Positions 40,790-49,747 of a stretch of 64,000 nt of DNA are shown here, piece by piece. The stretch is from positions 124,001 through 188,000 of the forward strand of contig BLSF01000046.1 in assembly GCA_012862575.1 (NCBI GenBank), read 5' to 3'. The DNA is from Parietichytrium sp. I65-24A (lineage: Eukaryota; Sar; Bigyra; Thraustochytrida; Thraustochytriidae). Each line of letters begins with the position of its first letter. Position 1 is the stretch's first letter. A program made the translations under genes and the position numbers. The notes below the pieces were generated by a model. That model made no database searches and was not told where the DNA came from. It was given only the letters and a program-made list of their open reading frames with translations.

Positions 40790-43594
40790 TTATGTCTCCA
40801 TCGCCTCGGAGCCCTTTTTCTTTCTCAAAAGCACGACGCCCTCCAAGACGGTAGTCAGAGACTCATATTCCTCAGTTCCTAGCTCTGCGCGATCGCCGTG
40901 CCCTAGCAAGACCGGGGTCGAATGTGTCTGGAAGCCGGTAATGGTTTTTGGCCGGCCAGCTTGCCCCACAGTCTCTACAGCCTGACCGACGCGCACCTTG
41001 ACTTGAATTGGCTTCATGGTTTCTGCGTCCAAAGTCATCAGCATGCGTGGCCGAATTGCGCAAGCTAGTGTGTACATGAGGTAGTGGTGCTTGCTCAACA
41101 GTGTTGACTTGAAGTCCAAGCAGCAGTACAAGACAGCAAGGATACCTGCAACGGCTGGTGCGGACATCAATGACCGATCCGAGTGGTACGGGGCCATTGT
41201 GACCAGCCCCTTACCGGCATGGAGCAATCCCTGAGCGAGACGGACGATAAAGAGCTGATTTGGCTCTTTCGCGTAGAAAGAGGCCAAACTTCGAAGAAGC
41301 TGTGCGATACGTGAGTTGTTGGTGCCCGCTCCGAGAACTCCGAGCGCAAAGATGGCTGACATCGAGGTTCCAGAGTCTGCATCGTGAGTAAGTTTGCTTA
41401 ACACATCAATCACGGCGAACTGTGGGTCGGACACGTGAGCAAGCGCCATGGCTAATGGGACAGCACGACGAATGGACAGGTCTCCATACTGCAACAGGTG
41501 TTGATAAGTGCGTTGAGCCATTTCGCTGCCGACAGATTCTCCCATAGTAATTAAAGCTACCCCAATAACAGCAGCAGACTGGTGCATAGCGTTCAGTGCC
41601 GCCTCCTGCTTCTCTTTCTCGCGCTCCTCTTCGCTCATATCCTCCTCGGACTTTTCTTCCTTGGACTCGGTCTTCTCCTCGCTCTCGGCGCTGTTGGCCT
41701 CTCCGTTCTTGTTCAGATGTTCGGCACAGAGGTGCATGAGCTTTTGCACCTGAAGCACGTTGCCTGTTCCCGTGTAAGCGCACGATTCTAATACAACGAT
41801 GCAAAACTTGCTAATTTTGTGCTCCACGGTGCGGACCGCCTCGATGGTCGCCTCTGCATTGTCCTGCGCTCCGAGAAATAGAACTCCAAGACCAACGCAA
41901 AGCATTCTTGCGATTGGCTGATCCAACTCTGCTTCGGAAGCTTCCATCAGCCTCTGCACGAGGGCTGTGCACACGTCTTCGTTCCCGGTGCCAGCAAAGA
42001 CAAGTCCTAAAGCCAATCCAGCGATTGCTACAACCTCAATATTGGCGTTCGAAGACGTATCCGCGACGACAGGGAGGAGAGCCTCAGCAACCTCCTCTTT
42101 GGGGTTACCTGCATACGCAAGACCGAGGCCGAGAGCGGCAGACATTCTCTCAGTGCTAGGTTTGCCCTCTTCCAAATGCTCTGGAAGAAGACCAAGCGCA
42201 GGATCCACCTCATCGCGCACGCCGCAATTGACAATTCCAAGCGCAAGAAGCGCACCGGCTTTGATGTGCTCGGAGCTGTACAGGTACTTGTCAATTTGCG
42301 ACATACCTTCGTTCACATTCCACATCAAGATCATTCCAAGCGAAGCAGCAGCGCTGATCATGCCGTGCTCTTTGTTCTTGTACAACCACTTGCTGTCCTG
42401 TGGCGTCATGAGGGCGTCTTTCTGGAAGCCCACGTTGACGAAAGCGTTGACGAACGTGGAAGCGAGGTTTTGGCGAGCGGACTCTACGTGAGCTGCTTCG
42501 CGCATGAGTGATGAAGACTCTGACAAGTGGCTCTTGTAGACATCTTCCGGGGTCTTGGCCTCCTCTACGTTAAGCTCGCGAGCGAGATCGCGAAAGTAAT
42601 CCCAGAGATTCTCGTTAGAGACAAGGCGATTCGAGTCATCATCTTCGCAGTTGAACCCAAAGTATTTGTGCGAGCCGAGCATGAGAGCCATCTGATTATA
42701 AGTGGCGGTATCACTCTGTGCTGCGGACATAGCCTTCTCGACAAGTCCCATGTCATTTAAGCGCATGGCAATGCGGAGCGCATCAGGATACCTCTTTTCG
42801 GAGAAATAGATCTTGAATGCAACCCCCATCACATTTTGCAAATCGTCCAGGGCGATGCAGTATTCAGCGAATCGGAAAAGATACAGTCCCACACGATCCA
42901 CGTTTGATTGGTCCACGTAGTCCAAGAGCTTTTCCAGCTCGTTCACCTCGAGCAAGAGATCGACTGCTTCGGTCTCCGAGTTGTGCTGCATCTGAAAAGG
43001 AATAATCACATCCACCATCTTGATGAGATCCTTGGTCGCCTGCGGTGGTTCGGCGGTGGTTCGTGCCACGTATTCTTGCGAGATCTCTCCGGAGAGCGCC
43101 CGAATAAACTCGTGGCCCCAGATACCGAGCTCCTCGCTATTTCCCATCAGCTTGTAGTTGAGGCACTCTCGAGCACCTTCTTCGCCCATGGTCATACCCA
43201 GCACCGACAGGACGTCAGCGACAGATTTTTTCAGCCCACCAGGCGTGAGCGTGTGGAAGAAGCTTTTCAGGTTCCCATAATACGGCCGCAAGAACTTGAG
43301 CGGCTTTGGCACGCTCGTCATGGAGGACGTGGCCGTTCGAATCTCCTTCGCCAATGTCTCCACAGCTGCTTCCCTCACAGATTCGCTGCTCTTCGCATCG
43401 GTCAATCTCTCCACGGCCTTTTCCAGCGTCTCCTTGAGCAGCAAATCCTCCTCTGAGAGGCCGCTCGAGTCCTTGTCATTTTCATCCACTGCTGGCTGCT
43501 CTGGGTGCACTGGCTCCGGATTCTCCTCCTCTTCACGGTCCTTGGAGCGCACCTTGATCTTCTCTGTTGGCTTGTGGTACTTTGGGTCCGACAT
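40790..43594 (-). CDS. RPN1: 26S proteasome regulatory subunit RPN1 (PSMD2)
   Basis: A 934-residue protein from MSDPKYHKPT at 43594, close to the usual ~900-1000. RPN1 is the large scaffold of the proteasome base that docks ubiquitin receptors (Rpn10, UBL shuttle proteins) and Ubp6. The acidic-basic N-terminus is followed by the diagnostic PKPLKFLRPYYGNLKSFF near residue 96 and by LADVLSVLGM-like helices. The toroid of proteasome/cyclosome repeats is visible as Gly-Ala helices: GMISAAASLGMILMWN, GALLALGIVNCGV, RMSAALGLGLAYAG, VVAIAGLALGLVFAG and MLCVGLGVLFLG, with further ones near VPLAMALAHVSD. A KEKQ-rich acidic insert sits around residue 655, as in other eukaryotes. It is a housekeeping single-exon gene divergent from the unknown gene at 45042. 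Confidence 0.97.
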   Translation of the reverse strand: MSDPKYHKPTEKIKVRSKDREEEENPEPVHPEQPAVDENDKDSSGLSEEDLLLKETLEKAVERLTDAKSSESVREAAVETLAKEIRTATSSMTSVPKPLKFLRPYYGNLKSFFHTLTPGGLKKSVADVLSVLGMTMGEEGARECLNYKLMGNSEELGIWGHEFIRALSGEISQEYVARTTAEPPQATKDLIKMVDVIIPFQMQHNSETEAVDLLLEVNELEKLLDYVDQSNVDRVGLYLFRFAEYCIALDDLQNVMGVAFKIYFSEKRYPDALRIAMRLNDMGLVEKAMSAAQSDTATYNQMALMLGSHKYFGFNCEDDDSNRLVSNENLWDYFRDLARELNVEEAKTPEDVYKSHLSESSSLMREAAHVESARQNLASTFVNAFVNVGFQKDALMTPQDSKWLYKNKEHGMISAAASLGMILMWNVNEGMSQIDKYLYSSEHIKAGALLALGIVNCGVRDEVDPALGLLPEHLEEGKPSTERMSAALGLGLAYAGNPKEEVAEALLPVVADTSSNANIEVVAIAGLALGLVFAGTGNEDVCTALVQRLMEASEAELDQPIARMLCVGLGVLFLGAQDNAEATIEAVRTVEHKISKFCIVVLESCAYTGTGNVLQVQKLMHLCAEHLNKNGEANSAESEEKTESKEEKSEEDMSEEEREKEKQEAALNAMHQSAAVIGVALITMGESVGSEMAQRTYQHLLQYGDLSIRRAVPLAMALAHVSDPQFAVIDVLSKLTHDADSGTSMSAIFALGVLGAGTNNSRIAQLLRSLASFYAKEPNQLFIVRLAQGLLHAGKGLVTMAPYHSDRSLMSAPAVAGILAVLYCCLDFKSTLLSKHHYLMYTLACAIRPRMLMTLDAETMKPIQVKVRVGQAVETVGQAGRPKTITGFQTHSTPVLLGHGDRAELGTEEYESLTTVLEGVVLLRKKKGSEAMET

Positions 43595-45041
43595 CTTTCT
43601 TCCTCGCTCTGGAGCTTAAAAAATCAAACTCAATCTCAATCCCAATCCCAATCCCAAATGATTGATCTCCCGCACTTTTTCTTTGGTTTCTTTTGTTTGT
43701 CTTTGTCGCCGCCGTTGACAAAGAGAGATCTATCTCTCTTAACTTCCCGCGCAGATCAGCTCCTACGCACGCGAGAGAGAAATAGGCGCTCCTCCTTCCT
43801 CCTCCTTCCCTCTTCCTTAATCCTTGATCCTTTCTCCTTCCTCCTCCCTGCGCGTACCGGCCGTGTGTGTGGCGCGGACACTTTTTTTCTTTCTTTCGTC
43901 AGTTGGGTTGTGTCTGTGCGTGGGTTCTTTTTCTTTTCTTCCTTATTATTTATTATTTTCTTTCTCCCTGGATTGATTCTATTGATTCCCCGTCTTCGTT
44001 GGGGCTGTGTGGGAGTAGGATACACAGCGTTAACCACTAGGAGTGCGAGGCGGTTGTGTGTTCCCTCGAGCTTCCTTCAGGGGATATTTGGAGATTACGA
44101 TCCTGCGTAGTTGTGTATTCGGGTAGTCGGAATTACCGGAATAAGAGAAGCGTTCGCGGGAGATCCGGTGGAGGGGTAGCGGCGTGACTACACAGACGGG
44201 TAGCGGAGAGGGTAAGGTGTACTTGGAGTTTTTTAAGCTACTAGCAAGCGGCGAATCGGAAATGTAAAATGTAAAATGTCAACAATTGTAAAATGCAAAA
44301 ATGCAAAAATTGCAAAAATGCCTTGTCCAAGTGTCGTATATTTTGAAAAACTTCTGTAGCTGCGTTCGAAACGAGATGCCTTGGCTGCTTTTTATTGTAT
44401 GATTCCATTCGCGCCATCGATGATAAAGATGCCGATCTTTCAACCCGCGCACGGCTCTCTTGCTAGCTGGACAGACAATGCGGAGTGTTGATGGAAAGCA
44501 AGCCTCGCGGCGTCTCGCGGCACTGAGAGTAGACTCTATCGCACGCGTCGTAGTGCAGTGCCAATTCATCGTGTTTTTCTGCTGCCCATCTATGCAATCT
44601 CTGCGGGGAGGCGACGTTTGCAGTGAATGTGAAAATAGGCAAGCGTAGATGCCTCTTGTCTTGCTGTATGGCCGCAAGCTCCGCAAGCGGAAGCTTGTAG
44701 CGCTCCTTAACACACACTTGGCCGACATCGCCCGTCTATGCTGTTCACTACAGCTAGCTTGCGGCGCGGGGCATAGTTCCGCAATCTCCACTGTCCACTG
44801 CCCATCGTACACTTTACACTGTACACTTTACACTGTGTTTGCCTTGGCTGATGGCCATGCAGGCAGCGCCTTTGGACTCTCGAGTCGCACACATTCGTGA
44901 CGCAGTGTCGACCACTGCCACATCACAGGCAGGCTTGGCGAGTGGCCGAGTTTGAGGCGCCCGCCCTCGCAGGGTCGGTCTGTATATAAGAAAGAGAGTG
45001 CCAGACGTGCTGGGCAATTCACGGAGGCGTGAGCGTCGGAA
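43595..45041. other. Divergent spacer between RPN1 and the unknown gene at 45042
   Basis: About 1.4 kb. CAATCC-type repeats at about 43630-43655 lie in the RPN1 5' region. CTCCTT-rich text is at about 43790-43850, TGTAAAA repeats at about 44263-44300, and a doubled TACACTTTACACTG at about 44807-44835. Both strands have ORFs of 60-190 codons without any domain, so no gene is called. Confidence 0.5.
44983..44990 (+). promoter_or_regulatory. TATA box (TATATAAG) of the unknown gene at 45042
   Basis: TATATAAG lies 52-59 bp before the ATG at 45042, a good spacing for a core promoter with a short 5' UTR. It supports the gene being real. Confidence 0.6.
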
Positions 45042-45671
45042 ATGGACATAAGAAGGCTCGAGCGGCCAAAGTCTCGGCCTGGGTCGAGCTCCCGAAGTGG
45101 ACGCGCAGTAATCTTGGAGCCGCCAACAAAGGCTGTCAAACGCCCGAGTACGACCCCATATCATGGCCAGCGAGACCGGCAAGTGCAAAGTGATCAGAAT
45201 GGCGTCGAAACGAAGTTGGAAGAGGATACTGAAGATGTAGCTCCGTGGGAAGAGGCCGAAGAGCCTCAGCAGAGCATTGCTCAAGAGCGCAGGGAAAAGC
45301 TGAGACATCAGCGCTCTACTTCGTCGCTGCATCGCGCTCAATCTTTGGAGTTCATTCAAGGAATGACCAGCATCGCGAATGCACAAGCGAAGGATAGGAA
45401 TGTAAATGCTAAACGATCTTTTGCAGATCAGCGGAGGAGAGATGGAGAGCTATTCCGCAAACAACGCGCAATAGAGCGTGCCCGCGCGGAACGTAAAATA
45501 CAATCGGTCTCAGATTCAAAACGGATAGCAGTTTTGAGACAGAAGAAGGAGGCAGAAGAGCGGTTTCGTATACAGGCCAGAATGAACGGATTCGATCTTG
45601 ACCATTTCTCGTATGTGCCTGATGTTCAGTTGGCACGATCAGCGTCCAATTTATACAGCGACTCATTCTGA
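45042..45671 (+). CDS. Uncharacterised basic helical protein, 209 residues
   Basis: Not recognised. The start MDIRRLERPKSRPGSSSRSGR is supported by a TATA box 52 bp upstream, and AATAAA at 45743 lies 72 bp after the stop codon. The first ~75 residues are disordered, then an acidic patch (LEEDTEDVAPWEEAEEPQQ). Residues about 80-185 are charged and helical, with long Arg/Glu/Lys runs (RRRDGELFRKQRAIERARAERK, KKEAEERFRIQARM). No cysteine, signal peptide or membrane segment is present. The Arg-rich N-terminus and single long helix recall microtubule-inner or other ciliary structural proteins, but nothing in the sequence proves this. Confidence 0.65.
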   Translation: MDIRRLERPKSRPGSSSRSGRAVILEPPTKAVKRPSTTPYHGQRDRQVQSDQNGVETKLEEDTEDVAPWEEAEEPQQSIAQERREKLRHQRSTSSLHRAQSLEFIQGMTSIANAQAKDRNVNAKRSFADQRRRDGELFRKQRAIERARAERKIQSVSDSKRIAVLRQKKEAEERFRIQARMNGFDLDHFSYVPDVQLARSASNLYSDSF

Positions 45672-46274
45672 AGAGAATACCATTCTTACGTCTCCCCGAC
45701 ACAGATTCATTCTCGTCTTCTGTTCTGTCTGTCTATGTTAATAATAAAGAGAATTTCAACACGGTGTTCATATTTTAAGAAGAAGGGTGTAGGAAACATT
45801 GCCGCGTGCCTGGTGACGTTCAAAGCTGCGCACAGCCATTGCAAAGCACAGATTGCCTTCGTATGATCCTGGATCGCGAAGGGAAGGTGCGATTATTTGG
45901 CCCCAATTGTTCTTCTTCTTGGAAAGCTCTCTACTGGAGAAAGTGAGAAAGGCGAAGGCACGAAAACGCACGCCTCAAGAGGTTCACATTTTGAATACTG
46001 GAGTTCGCGGCTCTCGGTGAAGGCTGGGAAAAGACTAGTTTTGATTCACAGGCCTAATAAAACAGAAGTATTCAAAAAATGTGGAGCAGTAAAGCTCAAC
46101 TCACGTAAAGCTGAAATGCAGGCCGAAGTTGAGAAGAGAAAACGGTACATCAATGATCAAGTCTGCTCCCTAACTAACTGACTGAAGAGGAGCAAGCGTC
46201 TGAGCTAACAATAGTTGCTCAACACACACAAAAACAGAAGCCGAAGACATGGCTTGCAAATGCATTCGACAAGC
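45672..46274. other. Convergent spacer between the unknown gene and the SLOG-like gene
   Basis: Contains the AATAAA at 45743. A 94-codon plus-strand ORF (45897-46181) has no recognisable feature and is not called. Confidence 0.55.
45743..45748 (+). terminator. Poly(A) signal AATAAA
   Basis: AATAAA 72 bp downstream of the stop codon of the unknown gene at 45042, in the right orientation. Confidence 0.6.
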
Positions 46275-47132
46275 TCATTCGCCGTCTTCCTGTTTCTCTT
46301 CGTGAGACTCATTGGCACGCGTACTGCAAAAGTGTTGGAGCAGGACTTTGCGAATGCGCCCTGCCACTTCAATCGGGGAGCTGGAAAGAGGTCGTAAGAC
46401 TTGCACCCAATCGCTCATTGAAATGTGTGCAGGTTTGTCAAAGTCCATGTTCGGCAGCCAGCCCGGATGCTGCTGAAACGCAAATACCGGGAGAACGAGA
46501 GCGCCGTTCTCGGCCGCAAGCATGGCTTCTTCTAGAGCAGCCGAGCCAGCATCTATCAGAACAGTTGCATGCGAAATGCTTGCCATGCGGACCTTTCGAT
46601 CGAATGAATCTACTCCACCGACCATGACAAGACCAATGGTGTTGGGACCGTTTAAGAAGGAGCCTACTGGCTTGGACTGTGATGGCAAGAGATAAAAGCT
46701 TTGGCAGCTGTCCGGACCGCACCGTTCAGAGAAAGCTCTTGCAATGAGCCCGTTGGCACCTGACACATGACCTGTCAGCAAAGCAATCTTTTTCCCGCAG
46801 AGGGCTTGGAGGTCATGGAGTGCGACACCCAATTCTTTGCACAGCAGCTCGCACTTTGCGGACTCCACCTCTCGCGCTCCTTGCACAGACACACATAAAA
46901 CCGAACTCGTGGGGACGCCCATCTTTGAAGCAATCGCCTCCAACAACGTCGCATCTCCGTCGATGCGTTGACTAGAGACCGGCGAGGCTTCCAAAGGTTT
47001 TCTCTGCTCTTGGCAATCGGTCCCGCAGTGCTTCTTCTGCCCGTCTTTTTTCATTTCCATCTTGGCTAGCCTGGTTTTGTCTCCGCTCAGCTCTTGTTTC
47101 CCACGCTGCTTTGTTTCTGACCGCATCCTCAT
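46275..47132 (-). CDS. Putative SLOG/LOG-like Rossmann-fold protein
   Basis: A 285-residue protein from the first good in-frame ATG at 47132 (MRMRSETKQRG). The frame is open farther upstream but begins only at a TTG and is low-complexity. Residues 1-70 are basic and disordered. The C-terminal ~180 residues look like a nucleotide-binding Rossmann domain: strand KKIALLTGHVSGANGLIARAF, strand TIGLVMVGGVDSFDRKVRMA, and strand-plus-helix TVLIDAGSAALEEAMLAAENGALVLPVF. The last recalls the GGxGTxxE loop of LOG (cytokinin-activating lysine decarboxylase-named) and other SLOG proteins, but with GSAALEE in place of the canonical glycine-rich loop. SLOG domains bind nucleotides or related ligands. Remote resemblance only; the protein may be a divergent or inactive member. 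Confidence 0.5.
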   Translation of the reverse strand: MRMRSETKQRGKQELSGDKTRLAKMEMKKDGQKKHCGTDCQEQRKPLEASPVSSQRIDGDATLLEAIASKMGVPTSSVLCVSVQGAREVESAKCELLCKELGVALHDLQALCGKKIALLTGHVSGANGLIARAFSERCGPDSCQSFYLLPSQSKPVGSFLNGPNTIGLVMVGGVDSFDRKVRMASISHATVLIDAGSAALEEAMLAAENGALVLPVFAFQQHPGWLPNMDFDKPAHISMSDWVQVLRPLSSSPIEVAGRIRKVLLQHFCSTRANESHEEKQEDGE

Positions 47133-49747
47133 AGGCCGGACAGTTTCGTGCAACAGCTCGCGCCTCACGATCAACAGTAAGCGCGCAACGATCAGGAAAT
47201 CCTTTGGCTGCTCTTCGTGCGATCGATTGCTTCGCTCTTTTCCTCGTTCCTGATTGGTTTTCGACCACAGTCTCTCGCAAATTACCAAGTCTTCCTTTCT
47301 TTCTTTCTTTCTTTCTTCTCTCTCTCTCTCTGACTCGGACACACTCGGCTCACCGGCAACTGTTACGAGTTTTATGCAGCGAAAGTAGGGCAAGCATTTG
47401 CCTAAAGCACAAGCGCACGCTTGCCAATTGCATTGTTCTGGCGTTCGTCAAGTTGGTGTCAAGTTTACCGGTATCCAAACTCTAGTAGCTAGCTTCGCTT
47501 GCTTGACTTGAGTGCTAGTACTTTTCTTGGTACGGTTTCGAAAGCGCTCCAGACGCGATGTCGTTCGTTTTCCAATCGATTGTATTGAAATTCTTTCACT
47601 TTTGGCTGACAACAACTTTGAATTGGCAACAACCAACAACTCGTTCGTCGCCTTCCACTCTACCAGCTTTCTCAGTTCTCTCAGCGAGAGAGTTCCCTAG
47701 CCTCCGGTTATGCTGTGAGGGCTGTCTATGAGTGCTGTGAGAGGGGGATCGCTGAAGCTCCGCAGGCATTAACAGGCGACAGCGAATTGTGCGAAATGAG
47801 CGAAATGTGCGAGATGGGTCGATAGTTTTGGGTTGTCGCCGTCACTGCGAGCAATTGTCGGCAATAGAATGCAAGGCTGCGCGATAATGCGCAAGCGAGA
47901 TGGCGACGAGGTTGGTCTGCAAGGCGGGCAAAAATTGCAGTCTACACAGATAATACTGCGCTTACATGGGGGGAGAGGGGGGGGGGGGGGGAATTTGAAT
48001 AGTGGATTTCCAGACTGTCCGTCTTTCTAGAAATCGCCATGTTGCTGCCCGATTAGTCGCATCGAAAGGTTGCTGAAAGGTGGCGTTGGGAATCTCTTAC
48101 AGTGCCGCTCGCCTCACAACAGTTGCACCTCAACGTGAAACGCGGAAGGTGGGAGCTCTTAAACTCCATTTTACTCCCTCTCAGGGGTTTCTGCTGTTGC
48201 AGCGCACCTCGCAGTGGTCTCGCTATCCGTTCGTCAGCAGTCCAGCCTGAGCATGCCGTGCCGTTAGCATCGTGATTGCGAGACCACGGTGAAGGTCAAT
48301 TTGCAAAAGCCTCCTCGGAACGGCCCACCGGGTTCTCAACCATTTTACGGTTGATACAATCTGCAACTTAAACGAGACGGGATGGATCGCGTAAAGCTCC
48401 CAGTTACTTGACTTGCCTTCATTTCATTCGTGCACGCTTGGCAGCGACATGGACTCTGAAGAGTCGTCGAGTACAAAGGTTGACAGTCACGTCTGTGTGA
48501 GCAAGTGTACGTTAGCAACACATGACACTGTGGCACCTCGCACACAACGAAGCGTAAATCGTGAGTGGCTGACTGTGCGTGCTTTTTCTTGGCGTTTAAG
48601 CAGTCTCAATCTCAGTCGGAGCTCGTGGAGATACATGTACTGTGCGCCTACTGTCAGTTCCGGTGCTGATGGAAGCATTGTTGAGCAAATGCAAAAAGAA
48701 AGTGGATTGTTTATTAAACCATAGCTGCTCCGCTATTCTATCTACTAGTAGCTTGTCCAACAGCCGAAGCAATGCATACACTGGCAGAGAGCCTTGACAG
48801 TGGATTGAATCTCGAGTATTCAATCATACAACGAAGATTCGCCGACACTCTTTCTCGACGGGAAACAGATGGAAACAGACTCGGCACGGCTTCCGGAAAT
48901 ATACAAGCTATTATACTTTGTGCTTTTCTATAAATTCACTCCCGTCGTGTTCGTTCGCCAAGACAAGCTGATCGCCCGAACAGAAAGAAGCTCTCGAACA
49001 GAGAGCTAATCATGATCTCTTCTCTGTTCTCTACCTCGTACCTTATGTCACCGCTACATGTTGCTTTAAGGCAGTCTTAGCAGATGGCGCAAATTTTCAA
49101 AATTTCAAAACTTTGTTCAGGTGACTGCAAAAAAAAAAGAAAGAAAGAAAGGAAGAGCAACGAGAGAGCGGATCGCGCGGAAGAGAGGAAACGCAGCGGA
49201 GTGACACACGTGGCGCGCCACACGCGCTCGGGCAGCGCTCTCTTCTCTCTCCTCGCGGACCAGGAGCTGCACTCCACGTGTCGGGAGCGATCCCTATTCC
49301 TGCGCGCCACCTGTCCTTGCGGCCGAATCAGCGCTCGAAAAACGAAATTAGTAACAGATCGCTTGTTGTTTCGAGAGGCTCTGGAGCTGAAAGAGTGGGA
49401 GCTGGAGCTTGAATTGGAGTGTTTTCAATCCGAAATTGCGATATTGCGAGAGGTGCGTTCGCGTTCATCGGTGTATTTGATTTCAAATTGGTTCAATTGA
49501 TTGCGGCCGTTTGGAATTGCGCGCGAAGATCGGTGTTGTGTGTTGATTTCGAATTGGTTTAATTGATTGCGGCCGTTTGGAATTGCGCGCGAAGATCGGT
49601 GTTGTGTGTTGATTTCAAGTTGGTTTAATTGATTGCGGTCGTTTGGAATTGCGCGCAAAGACCGGTGTTGTGCGTTGAACCTGGTGCGTGTGACGGTTGC
49701 TGGTTTCTTAGGACTGTTGCCGTTGGGCGACTTGTGAGAGCTGGAAG
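47133..49747. other. Divergent spacer between SLOG-like gene and CDC45
   Basis: About 2.6 kb. (TTCTTTC)n and (CT)n lie at about 47290-47330, G runs at about 47970-47992, an A-rich patch with GAAAGAAAG at about 49130-49155, and a 66-bp tandem repeat at 49477-49674. A 138-codon ORF (49084-49500) is Arg-rich and repeat-derived; I do not call it. Confidence 0.55.
49477..49674. repeat. 66-bp tandem repeat, three copies, just upstream of CDC45
   Basis: Units start TTGATTTC(A/G)A(A/G)TTGG and end GAATTGCGCGC(A/G)AAGA(T/C)CGGTGTTGTGYG. Copies begin near 49477, 49543 and 49609 and are nearly identical, the third with most changes. The last ends about 75 bp before the CDC45 ATG. Confidence 0.95.

Noticed and set aside
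44814-45386. 190-codon minus-strand ORF overlapping the unknown gene
   Set aside because: Antisense to a gene with TATA box and poly(A) signal; no domain of its own.
46275-47393. Longer SLOG-like protein starting at 47393
   Set aside because: That codon is TTG and the added stretch is low-complexity Glu/Lys/Arg from CT-rich repeats; the ATG at 47132 is preferred.
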